Shown here: positions 15,995 through 23,735 of the stretch, in pieces | Layout of the letters: each line of letters starts with the position of its first letter | Numbering within the stretch: position 1 is the stretch's first letter | NCBI GenBank assembly: GCA_036679665.1 | Contig: JAZHEJ010000066.1 | Coordinates: forward strand, 1 to 29,296 | DNA: 29,296 bases | Direction of reading: 5' to 3' | Source: Tethybacter castelli | GTDB lineage: Bacteria > Pseudomonadota > Gammaproteobacteria > Tethybacterales > Tethybacteraceae | Made by a program: the position numbers and the translations under genes | The notes under the pieces: generated by a model | Database searches by the model: none | The model's input: only the letters and a program-made list of their open reading frames with translations | What the model was told of the DNA's origin: nothing

Positions 15995-17869
15995 ATGGTC
16001 AAAAGCAAAAAAACCGCATCTGGTCCGATAGGCGTAACCGAGCTTGTGTTGCGCGACGGCCATCAATCCTTGCTCGCGACCCGGATGCGCCTTGAGGATA
16101 TGCTGCCGATTTGTGAACGGCTCGACAAAGCCGGGTATTGGTCGTTGGAAGTGTGGGGCGGCGCCACTTTTGATGCGTGTGTCAGGTTTTTGCGCGAAGA
16201 TCCGTGGGATCGACTGCGCAAACTGCGGGCCGCGCTGCCTAATTCTCGTTTGCAAATGTTACTGCGCGGTCAGAATTTATTAGGTTATAGGCACTATGCG
16301 GATGATGTGGTCAAAGCTTTTGTGACCAGATCCGCGGAAAACGGCATCGATGTGTTTCGGATCTTTGACGCGCTCAACGATATACGTAATATGCAAGTGA
16401 GCATTGAGGCGGTAAAAGCGGTCGACAAGCATGCGCAAGGCGCGATTTCATATACCACCAGTCCGGTACACACGTTGGACGATTTTGTCGCGCTCGCGCA
16501 ACAGTTTGCCGATGCCGGTTGCGACAGTATCGCGATCAAGGATATGGCGGGCATTATGGATCCGGTCTCATGCAAACGGTTGGTTGCGAAAATCAAAGAG
16601 CAGATAAAGTTGCCGGTGGCGGTGCACAGCCACTATACTTCCGGCTTGGCCGGCATGTGTCTGCAGGCTGCCGTCGATGCCGGCGCCGACGTGATCGACA
16701 CCGCGATTTCCCCGCTGGCTGAAGGGGCTTCGCATACGGCGACCGAAACTATGGTCGCCGCGTTGGCCGATACCGACCGGGCACCTAAATTAGACCGCGA
16801 TGTACTTGACGATATCGCCAAGTATTTTCGGATTATCCGGCGTAAGTATTGGCAGTTTGAAAGTAAGTTCACCGGGGTGGATCCGCGCGTGCTGATTCAT
16901 CACGTGCCCGGAGGGATGATATCCAATCTGACCAACCAGCTCAAGGAGCAAGGCGCGTTGGAAGAAATTGACGCGGTGTTAGATGAAATACCCAATGTGC
17001 GCAAGGATTTGGGTTATCCGCCGTTGGTTACCCCGACGTCGCAGATCGTCGGCACCCAGGCGGTGTTTAATGTGCTGGGGGGAGGCAAGCGCTACAAAAC
17101 CGTAACCAATGAAGTAAAGAACTATTTGCGCGGCTTGTACGGAGCGGCGCCCGGCGAGGTCAGCGCAAAGTTGCGCAAGCATGCGATCGGCGACGACGAA
17201 GTGCATACCTGTCGTCCCGCGGATTTACTTGATTCCGAAGAGATGCAACGGATCCGCACCGATGCCAGTTCGTTCGCCCAATCCGAAGAAGACGTGCTTA
17301 CCTACGCGATGTTTCCGGAAATCGCTAAGGTTTATTTGCAGGAACGTTCCGCGGGGCAACTAAAGCCCGAGGTGTTATTACCGCCGCCTGAAGAAGATTC
17401 GGCAGAAGCTGGGGCGGAAACTTCCAAGGGTAAAGCGCCTAGTGAATTCAACATCACCGTCCATGGCGAGACATTTCATATCAAACTGACCGGAACCGGG
17501 ATCCGCACCGCTGAACAGCGCCCGTTTTATTTCAACGTGGACGGTATAACCGAGGAGGTTTTGCTTGAAACCATAGGTCAAGTTTCGGTGCGTCAAGACG
17601 CCACGGAAGATACGGTTAAAGTGGGGACGACAGGCGGGCGGCCGCGCGCGGACAAGCCCGGGCACGTGACGACACCGATGCCCGGCAGTGTCGTCAAGGT
17701 GCACGTAAAAGAAGGAGCCAAGGTCAAAGCTGGCGAGCCGCTACTGGTTATTGAAGCGATGAAGATGGAAAACGAGGTGGGAGCTCCGATCGACGGCACC
17801 GTGGTTGCGGTCCTGGTGGATCAAGGGGACGCGGTCAAACCCGGCGAATTACTTATCGAAATACACTGA
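15995..17869 (+). CDS. Pyruvate carboxylase subunit B / oxaloacetate decarboxylase alpha-type carboxyltransferase
   Basis: This 624-residue protein has a TIM-barrel carboxyltransferase domain with LRDGHQSLLATRM (D21) and the metal-binding HSHYTSGLAGM, a PYC_OADA middle domain, an acidic/alanine linker (about residues 465-485) and a C-terminal biotinyl domain with EAMKMENEV, biotinylated at K590. It transfers carboxyl groups between carboxybiotin and pyruvate/oxaloacetate. A biotin carboxylase lies nearby on the other strand, and OadB/OadG membrane subunits are absent, so anaplerotic pyruvate carboxylase (PycB) is the better reading than a Na+-pumping decarboxylase. The last 210 bp are repeated in decayed form at 20427-20636. 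It is followed by tRNA-Ser after 20 bp. Confidence 0.9.
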   Translation: MVKSKKTASGPIGVTELVLRDGHQSLLATRMRLEDMLPICERLDKAGYWSLEVWGGATFDACVRFLREDPWDRLRKLRAALPNSRLQMLLRGQNLLGYRHYADDVVKAFVTRSAENGIDVFRIFDALNDIRNMQVSIEAVKAVDKHAQGAISYTTSPVHTLDDFVALAQQFADAGCDSIAIKDMAGIMDPVSCKRLVAKIKEQIKLPVAVHSHYTSGLAGMCLQAAVDAGADVIDTAISPLAEGASHTATETMVAALADTDRAPKLDRDVLDDIAKYFRIIRRKYWQFESKFTGVDPRVLIHHVPGGMISNLTNQLKEQGALEEIDAVLDEIPNVRKDLGYPPLVTPTSQIVGTQAVFNVLGGGKRYKTVTNEVKNYLRGLYGAAPGEVSAKLRKHAIGDDEVHTCRPADLLDSEEMQRIRTDASSFAQSEEDVLTYAMFPEIAKVYLQERSAGQLKPEVLLPPPEEDSAEAGAETSKGKAPSEFNITVHGETFHIKLTGTGIRTAEQRPFYFNVDGITEEVLLETIGQVSVRQDATEDTVKVGTTGGRPRADKPGHVTTPMPGSVVKVHVKEGAKVKAGEPLLVIEAMKMENEVGAPIDGTVVAVLVDQGDAVKPGELLIEIH

Positions 17870-17980
17870 TCAAGTCGCGCATCGTACCCGGAGAGGTGGC
17901 CGAGTGGTTGAAGGCGCACGCTTGGAAAGCGTGTATGCGGTTTTCCCGTATCGAGGGTTCGAATCCCTCTCTCTCCGCCA
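17660..17980 (+). repeat. Copy 1 of a 321-bp repeat: pycB 3' end plus tRNA-Ser
   Basis: Matches 20427-20747 at about 94% identity with a constant offset of 2767, disturbed only by one 1-bp insertion and one compensating 1-bp deletion in copy 2. Weaker ungapped similarity (about two thirds of bases) continues for some 55 bp past the tRNA. This copy is intact in both the gene and the tRNA, so it is the functional one. Confidence 0.9.
17890..17980 (+). tRNA. tRNA-Ser (anticodon GGA)
   Basis: A 91-nt class II tRNA with encoded CCA. The acceptor GGAGAGG pairs with TCTCTCC, the anticodon stem closes a TTGGAAA loop giving anticodon GGA, a long variable arm is present, and the T arm is GAGGG-TTCGAAT-CCCTC. 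Discriminator G73. It begins 20 bp after the pycB stop and marks the left edge of the AT-rich island. Confidence 0.97.
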
Positions 17981-18241
17981 ATTACTTAAAACAATCTTTG
18001 TTGTGCCTGATTTTGCATTGGATCAAAAACCCAACGTCGAAATTTGCAATCGCAAAAATCGTCTGACTGTTGCTGTCTTTCATGTAAAAATTTTGGCTGT
18101 TATGGTCGTTTATTCCAAGCTACTGAAAATTTCATGTGGTATTATTGAATAATAGATGCTGGGCAACACATTCTTTGGCTGAATTAGCACCTGGTGAAGT
18201 AACAGATAATCAACAAAAAGAGAATGCAAAAGGATTAAATT
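17981..18241. other. AT-rich spacer between tRNA-Ser and the DUF262 gene
   Basis: No complete gene is seen in these 261 bp. The first 55 bp resemble the sequence after the second tRNA copy. A frame open from about 18123 to the stop at 18253-18255 ends in AELAPGEVTDNQQKENAKGL plus a few residues and overlaps the start of the DUF262 gene. It could be the tail of a gene lost on the left. TATTATTGAATAATA near 18140-18155 is a small AT palindrome. Confidence 0.4.
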
Positions 18242-20350
18242 TTGGACGAACCTAAGTCGTTAGATAGATTATTTAAAGAAAAGATATTCAGGATACCTGA
18301 TTATCAAAGAGGCTATGCGTGGCAAAAAATCCAGCTCAAAGACTTTTGGGAAGATCTTATCAATTTGTCTGGTGACCGCTCACATTACACCGGCGTTCTT
18401 ACGCTTAAAGCAATTGACTCCAAAGAAATAAGCGATAATCAAAATGAGTATTGGCTTGTCGATGACCATTCATACAAGATGTACCAAATCGTGGATGGAC
18501 AACAACGATTGACGACCTTTGTTGTGTTTCTTCAAGCTTTTATCGATTTCGTAAAACAGCTAGACGATAACTCTGGTAAATCAGATCAAGATATTTATAT
18601 CACGGACAGCCTTAGCATAGAGGCAGTAATCAGCCGATATCTATACAAGACGAAGCCTACCGGTGATCGATATCGGACATACAAATTTGGTTACACTGAA
18701 GATAACCCGAGCTATGAATATCTCAGGCATAAAATTTTCAAAGAAGATGGATCTCCTTTGATTGAGGAAACTCTTTACACGCTGAATCTAAGAGAAGCAA
18801 GATTGTATTTTTATGAGCAACTAGAAGAACTTTATTCTGAATCTAGAATTAACGGACTGCAGGAAATTTATAAAAAGCTCACGAAAAAATTCCTGTTTAA
18901 CGAGTATGTTATCAAGGATGAATTCGACGTTTTTGTTGCATTTGAAGCTATAAACAATCGTGGCAAAAAATTGTCAAAATTGGAGTTACTTAAAAATCGT
19001 CTGATTTATCTGACAACTTTGTACACCGATGAAGAGCTTGATGAAGCTGAGCATCAAAGTCTGAGAGACGCGATAAACGGTGCTTGGAAGGAAGTATATT
19101 ACCAGCTGGGTCGCAATGATAAGAAACCATTAAATGATGACGACTTTCTCAAAGCTCACTGGATCATGTATTTTCAATACTCAAGAAAGAAGGCAGATGA
19201 TTACATCAAATTCTTGCTAGAAGAGCAATTCACACCACAGAGGGTACACAACATAATTGTGCGTGAAGTTGCTATGGAATTGCCTGAAGAAGAACTCACT
19301 GATGATGAGATAGACGATACGGATTTTGATAACGATATTGATGAAGCTACAGATTATGATGAAAACCCAGTTGATAAGTTACAACCATCTGAAATCAAGA
19401 AATACGTAAACAGCCTTAAAGAATCAGCTGTTCATTGGTTTAATTCTCATTACCCTAATTTAGCAACTGGTTTATCAGTTGAAGAAATAAATGCGATTGA
19501 TCAGCTAAAAAGAATTGGAATGGGATTTTTCCGCCCTCTAGTAATGTCGGTATTCAAAAATGAGAAAAAATCCCAAAAAAGAACACAGCTTTTTAAAGAT
19601 ATCGAACGCTATATCTTTCTTGTTTACCGACTGAACCAATCACACAGCACTTACAGAAGTAGTGTGTTTTATAATGCGTCACGCGGATTAGATCGGAGTG
19701 AAATCACGCTTGAAGACATAAAAGTAAAGCTTAATGAATCCATGGAATACTTCTTTTATGATGACGGCACGTTCTATTCAGAGCCCTTCTACGATTACTT
19801 GAAAAAGAAATTCAACCGAGGCGAGGGCTATTACGGTTGGAATGGGCTGCGCTACTTTTTGTATGAATATGAACTCAATCTACTATCTCAAAGCAGACAG
19901 AAAAAAGTATCTTGGGAAGACCTGCGCAAATCTGATAGAGACAAGGTTTCCGTTGAGCATGTGTTTCCGCAAACACCTACGGACAACTGGAAAGCGATGT
20001 TCGCTGATATGGATGAGGAAGATTACCCGCTATACAGCGGTTCCATAGGAAATTTGTTGCTTTTATCGATGTCAATTAACAGCTCGTTGCAAAATGATAA
20101 TTTCGAAGACAAGAAAGAGCCAAAGTTCGATGACGCTGGCAATAAAATTAGAAATGGTTATTTGGATGGGTCACACTCTGAGATTGAGGTCGCTCAGCAT
20201 GATAAATGGACTCCTACTGAAGTTGAAGAACGTGGTCTGCACCTATTGAACTTTATGGAAAAAAGATGGGACATAAAGTTTGAAAACGATGAAGCTAAAA
20301 AGGCACTGCTTTTTCCGAAGAAGAAAAAAGAGTTGGCTGAGGGTAAATAA
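18242..20350 (+). CDS. DUF262-DUF1524 (GmrSD-like) restriction/defence nuclease
   Basis: This 702-residue protein has an N-terminal DUF262 domain with IPDYQRGYAW (18-27), IVDGQQRLTTF (D85-R89) and FEAINNRGKKLSKLELLKNR (from F234). These are the ParB/Srx-like NTPase motifs of GmrS, SspE and BrxU. The C-terminal DUF1524 HNH-like nuclease domain carries VEHVFPQ (H573) and later SIGNLLLL. Known relatives cut phage DNA with modified bases or phosphorothioates, so type IV-like defence is likely. An acidic stretch at about residues 348-376 separates the halves. The start is TTG 18242: an in-frame stop lies at 18236, AAGGA sits 7 bp upstream, and homologs begin with a similar MDEPKSL sequence. Codon use is AT-rich, unlike the flanks. 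Confidence 0.88.
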   Translation: MDEPKSLDRLFKEKIFRIPDYQRGYAWQKIQLKDFWEDLINLSGDRSHYTGVLTLKAIDSKEISDNQNEYWLVDDHSYKMYQIVDGQQRLTTFVVFLQAFIDFVKQLDDNSGKSDQDIYITDSLSIEAVISRYLYKTKPTGDRYRTYKFGYTEDNPSYEYLRHKIFKEDGSPLIEETLYTLNLREARLYFYEQLEELYSESRINGLQEIYKKLTKKFLFNEYVIKDEFDVFVAFEAINNRGKKLSKLELLKNRLIYLTTLYTDEELDEAEHQSLRDAINGAWKEVYYQLGRNDKKPLNDDDFLKAHWIMYFQYSRKKADDYIKFLLEEQFTPQRVHNIIVREVAMELPEEELTDDEIDDTDFDNDIDEATDYDENPVDKLQPSEIKKYVNSLKESAVHWFNSHYPNLATGLSVEEINAIDQLKRIGMGFFRPLVMSVFKNEKKSQKRTQLFKDIERYIFLVYRLNQSHSTYRSSVFYNASRGLDRSEITLEDIKVKLNESMEYFFYDDGTFYSEPFYDYLKKKFNRGEGYYGWNGLRYFLYEYELNLLSQSRQKKVSWEDLRKSDRDKVSVEHVFPQTPTDNWKAMFADMDEEDYPLYSGSIGNLLLLSMSINSSLQNDNFEDKKEPKFDDAGNKIRNGYLDGSHSEIEVAQHDKWTPTEVEERGLHLLNFMEKRWDIKFENDEAKKALLFPKKKKELAEGK

Positions 20351-20426
20351 TTGGGCTAAAAAATTAGAATCCAATATGAGCATCATTGACGTAAAAACTG
20401 TTCCGATCTTGCCAAAACTCTAATCG

Positions 20427-20656
20427 GGGCACGTGACGACACCGATGCCCGGCAACGTTGTCAAGGTGCACGTTAAAAGCAGGAGCCAAGGTTAAAGCTG
20501 ACGAGCAGTTGCTGGTTATTGAAGCGATGAAGATGGAAAACGAGGTGGAGCACCGATCGGCGGCACCGTGGTTGCGGTCCTGGTGGATCAAGGAGACGCG
20601 GTCAAGCCCGGCGAATTACTTATCGAAATACACTGATCAAGTTGCGCATTGTACCC
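20427..20656 (+). pseudogene. Decayed copy of the pycB 3' end
   Basis: About 210 bp repeat the biotinyl-domain end of the carboxyltransferase gene (from 17660), including the EAMKMENEV codons and the stop, plus the 20-bp spacer before the tRNA. A 1-bp insertion near 20474 and a 1-bp deletion near 20551 shift the frame, and there is no upstream part of the gene. Several of the substitutions are synonymous third-position changes, suggesting the copy first diverged as a working gene in another lineage and decayed later. Confidence 0.85.
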
Positions 20657-20747
20657 GGAGAGATGGCCGAGTGGTTGAAGGCGCACGCTTGGAAAGCGTG
20701 TATGCGGTTTTCCCGTATCGAGGGTTAGAATCCCTCTCTCTCAGCCA
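20657..20747 (+). pseudogene. Degenerate tRNA-Ser (GGA) copy
   Basis: A 91-nt copy of the tRNA at 17890-17980 with three changes. G7 to A is harmless, since it pairs with T66. C to A in the T loop (TTCGAAT to TTAGAAT) removes the invariant C56 that contacts G19. C72 to A breaks the first acceptor pair. The anticodon GGA and CCA end remain. It is probably nonfunctional or poorly folded, though a scanner may still report it. Confidence 0.8.
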
Positions 20748-21097
20748 TTTACTTATAGCAAAATTTGCTATTCTCAATTTAGCATTGACTAGAAAACCCA
20801 GCAAATGCCGGCTTCTTTGCACTTTGCAACTGACTTCGCGTTTATAAAAATACACTGTTTTTCGCTAATTATCCTTCTATACGGTTTTTTTCAATTAATA
20901 TTTGTGTTCTCGGTGCCGCCGCTTTTTTACCATCTACTATTTATCCTCTTTGGTTTTGAGCTATTGTTCTTTTATCCAAACATCAACATCGCTATTTCGT
21001 AGGCACCTTGAGTCACTCATTTTGAATCCCAGCAACTTGTTTACTGAAGCTAGCAGGCAAGACGTTTTTTAGCAAATTTAGGATAGTTTGCCACCTT

Positions 21098-21130
21098 CAT
21101 AATGGTAAAAACTCATTATTTGCCATTATG
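21098..21130. promoter_or_regulatory. 12-bp inverted repeat upstream of the OLD gene promoter
   Basis: CATAATGGTAAA (21098-21109) and TTTGCCATTATG (21119-21130) form a 12-bp inverted repeat with one G-T wobble around a 9-nt loop. It has no T-run and ends 2 bp before the predicted -35 box, which suggests a protein-binding site rather than a terminator. Confidence 0.5.
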
Positions 21131-21132
21131 TA

Positions 21133-21160
21133 TTGAATTAAATCAAAATGAACTTATATT
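21133..21160 (+). promoter_or_regulatory. Predicted sigma70 promoter of the OLD gene
   Basis: TTGAAT (21133-21138), a 16-bp spacer and TATATT (21155-21160) lie about 78 bp upstream of the OLD start. This is a good match to the consensus in an AT-rich background where chance hits are common. Confidence 0.5.
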
Positions 21161-21237
21161 GTTAAAGTAGCTGAAAATAAGCAAACAAGCAAGTGATCTT
21201 GATGTCATTGATAAATTTATAGCAGGAAGTTTAAATT

Positions 21238-23103
21238 ATGCACCTTTTAAAGTATAAAGTCAATAAGTTTCGATCTGTGAAAGGAACGGATTGGATTGAG
21301 ATAGATCAGTGGTCCTGCTTAGTTGGTGTTAATGAGTCAGGTAAAACGAACCTACTTCTACCTCTTTGGAAATTCAATCCAGCTGATAATTCAACAAAAA
21401 TTGACCTGCTTGTAGACTATCCGAGAGATGAATATCACAAAACTGATATAAATGATGGCGAGCGTAAAAGTGAGTTTTTTATTGAGGTTCTTTTTGAATT
21501 AAACCAAGAGGAATTGGATACATTTAGTAAAAAATATCAAAAATTCTTAATGCTATATGAATCCGAGGAAGGGGAAGAAAAGCCAATAGGAGAAGAGCTT
21601 GAAAAAGTCGATTTATCAAAATTTTTGTTGATCAAGAAAGATTATAATGGCTACTTCTATATTTACGTTTCTAACAAGAAATGTGAGGAAAAGACAGATG
21701 ACCTGCAAAAGTTGATTGGAAAAGAGCTTTTTGTTGAAATATGTAAGCGTATTCCCAAATTCGTCTACTATTCATCGTATGGGAACCTTGATTCTGATCT
21801 ATATCTTCCTCACGTAAAGGATGATTTAGATCGTATAGAAACATTGAGTGGTAAAGAGCTAATCAAAGCCCGCACCCTCAAAATATTGTTCGGACACTTG
21901 AATCTAAATCCTGATGAAATTTTGGCTCTTGGGCAAGAATCCAAGCCAAACGATGAGCATGAACAGAAGACAGCTGATGCGATAGACAAGGAGTCCCGTA
22001 ATAAAAAAGAACGTTCTTATAAAATTGATTCCGCAGCTACATCTATATCCTCGCAGTTCAAAGATTGGTGGTCTCAGGGCAATTACACTTTCCATTTTAG
22101 AACAGACGGAAGTTACTTTAGAATATTAGTCAGTGACAGCGAACGCCTGTCACCTATTGAGCTGGAATCAAGAAGTAACGGTTTGCAGTGGTTTTTCAGT
22201 TTTTTTCTTGTTTTTTTGGCAGAGAGCAAAGAGTACCATCGGGACTGTATATTATTGCTTGATGAACCTGGCTTAAGCCTTCATCCAAATGCACAAACGG
22301 ATTTAATACGTTTTTTTGAACAGCTTTCACAGCGCAATCAGCTTATTTATACAACACATCTACCATTTCTCGTTGACCATAATAGCCTTGATAGGGTCAA
22401 AGCCGTTTATACCGAAAAAGGACTAACCAAAGCATCGAACGATATAAGCAAGGCAGACAAAGAAAAGAGAGCTATTCAACCTGTTAACGCAGCCATTGGC
22501 ATAACAGCATCCCAAAGCATTCTTGTAGGCTGCGATATAGTCATTGTCGAAGGTGTGTCTGATCACTATTACCTCAACATGATAAAAAGTTATTTGATTT
22601 CAAAAGGAAAATTCAAACCAAAAAAGGAGCTGGTATTCATCCCCGTTAGCGGTGCAAAAGGAGTTAAACCGGTTGTATCAATCATTCACGGCATTAACAG
22701 CAACTTGCCCATATCTTTGTTGGATTCTGATAAAACTGGAAAGCAATTTCAAAAAAGCCTAAAACAAGGACTTTACAAAGGGGCTGAAGATAAAGTTATT
22801 GAAACCGATAATTTTACAAACAAAACTGGCTCAGAAATCGAAGATTTAATTCCTGCTGGTCTAATCGTAGATAGCTTTGACTATTTATTCAGAGGTGATA
22901 GCAGACTTGAAGTTGATGACATCGATGTGGAGGCCCCAATTATTCCTCAATTAAAAGAATTTGCCAAAAACAATCAAATCACTCTCGAGGATCATCAGGG
23001 CTGGAAAGTTGAACTCAGCAAACAAGTAAAACAAAGGTTCAAATCCGAAATGGCAGTTGATTTTGAAAAAGATTGGAAAAACCTTTTCGAAAAGCTGCAA
23101 TAG
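21238..23103 (+). CDS. OLD-family ATPase with TOPRIM nuclease domain
   Basis: This 621-residue protein has an N-terminal SMC/ABC-like ATPase with Walker A GVNESGKT (G30-T37), a signature-like SPIELESRSNG, and Walker B CILLLDEPGLSLHP (D342-E343), followed by a TTHLPFLVD switch. A C-terminal TOPRIM domain has IVIVEG (E438) and LLDSDKTGK (D496, D498), the expected metal ligands. Relatives include P2 Old and GajA of the Gabija anti-phage system. ATG 21238 has AGGAAG 8 bp upstream. The gene is AT-rich and intact. A broken nuclease-helicase gene follows after 11 bp, where Gabija would have a UvrD-like helicase. A defence role is inferred from family and context. Confidence 0.9.
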   Translation: MHLLKYKVNKFRSVKGTDWIEIDQWSCLVGVNESGKTNLLLPLWKFNPADNSTKIDLLVDYPRDEYHKTDINDGERKSEFFIEVLFELNQEELDTFSKKYQKFLMLYESEEGEEKPIGEELEKVDLSKFLLIKKDYNGYFYIYVSNKKCEEKTDDLQKLIGKELFVEICKRIPKFVYYSSYGNLDSDLYLPHVKDDLDRIETLSGKELIKARTLKILFGHLNLNPDEILALGQESKPNDEHEQKTADAIDKESRNKKERSYKIDSAATSISSQFKDWWSQGNYTFHFRTDGSYFRILVSDSERLSPIELESRSNGLQWFFSFFLVFLAESKEYHRDCILLLDEPGLSLHPNAQTDLIRFFEQLSQRNQLIYTTHLPFLVDHNSLDRVKAVYTEKGLTKASNDISKADKEKRAIQPVNAAIGITASQSILVGCDIVIVEGVSDHYYLNMIKSYLISKGKFKPKKELVFIPVSGAKGVKPVVSIIHGINSNLPISLLDSDKTGKQFQKSLKQGLYKGAEDKVIETDNFTNKTGSEIEDLIPAGLIVDSFDYLFRGDSRLEVDDIDVEAPIIPQLKEFAKNNQITLEDHQGWKVELSKQVKQRFKSEMAVDFEKDWKNLFEKLQ

Positions 23104-23114
23104 GGAATTAAGAA

Positions 23115-23735
23115 ATGAAGCAATACGGTAACGATCAGACTCTCTACTTACCATAGGATTTGGTAACCTTCTTGGGGTCACCATGCGAGCTTTTTTGATG
23201 TGAAGGTTCTGAGTAATGATATGAATAAAGCTGACGCCAGCACAAACGGGTCAGTTGCTGCAGAAGAAAGGCTTGGAGCAAAAGACTGTCTACCTTCAGC
23301 GCTTTAAAGACGAAGGCAATGCCGTCATTGAGATTCCCAAAGACCGAAACCTGCAAGACTGAGCTACGCTGACACTGGATCCCATGAAATCTGGTGCAGA
23401 TGTGATCTATCAGGCCGTATACGGCACGGACCTTTGTCAGCTCGCATTTTGATGGTCAGTCGGATGACCTGTTTATCGATTAGGCAGGGCAAGTTGCGAC
23501 TGCGAATGTGTTGGCAACCGCGACCAAGTACATAATTTTGGTGGGTCAACAGATGCGGCTGGACCAGCCAATTCAAGGCTCGCACCAAAGCGAAGCAGGA
23601 TTGTCAGTGTTGGATTTTCTGCTTCGCGATCATTCCACCATCTTGGCTGAGCGTGGCATCCTCCTTGGCCAAACGCGGCGCATGCGCCCAAACATCTGCC
23701 AGTTTATATCTAATGCCTTTTATGATGGCGCTTGA
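23115..23735 (+). pseudogene. Remnant of a TM0106-type RecB-nuclease/SF1-helicase (Dna2-like) gene
   Basis: Three 5' pieces in successive frames read as one protein. From ATG 23115: MKQYGNDQTLYLP, stop, DLVTFLG. From 23179: HHASFFDVKVLSNDMNKADA. From about 23255: LLQKKGLEQKTVYLQRFKDE, then IEIPKDR, a stop, and SGADVIYQAVY. This resembles the N-terminal nuclease half of TM0106-family proteins. From 23445 (frame of the ATG) comes the helicase half: DLFID, stop, AGQV (Walker B DEAGQ with E changed to a stop), LVGQQMRLDQPIQGSH, and RGILLGQTRRMRPNICQFIS, ending at TGA 23735. At least two frameshifts, several stops and a large internal deletion (probably over 2 kb) make it dead. The recognition is from memory of the family. 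Confidence 0.75.

Larger units (their letters stand above)
20427..20747 (+). repeat. Copy 2 of the pycB-tail plus tRNA-Ser repeat
   Basis: Second, degraded member of the direct repeat that brackets the DUF262 gene. It differs from 17660-17980 at about 20 positions. It lies 76 bp after the DUF262 stop and 490 bp before the OLD gene, so each defence module is preceded by a pycB-tail/tRNA-Ser segment. Confidence 0.9.
20748..21237. other. 490-bp AT-rich non-coding stretch before the OLD gene
   Basis: No convincing gene. An open frame at 20805-21002 gives only a low-complexity Phe/Leu/Ile peptide without a ribosome binding site. The first 55 bp resemble 17981-18035. ATAGCAAA-A-TTTGCTAT at 20755-20771 is a perfect hairpin just after the degenerate tRNA. 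A longer hairpin at 21098-21130 and a promoter at 21133-21160 belong to the next gene. Confidence 0.6.

Noticed and set aside
20458..20847. 129-residue frame across the second pycB-tail and tRNA copy
   Set aside because: It reads partly through the frameshifted pycB remnant and then through tRNA sequence, so it is not a gene.
20805..21002. 65-residue hydrophobic frame that could look like a small membrane protein
   Set aside because: AT-rich low-complexity sequence with no ribosome binding site or conserved features, lying in a non-coding stretch.
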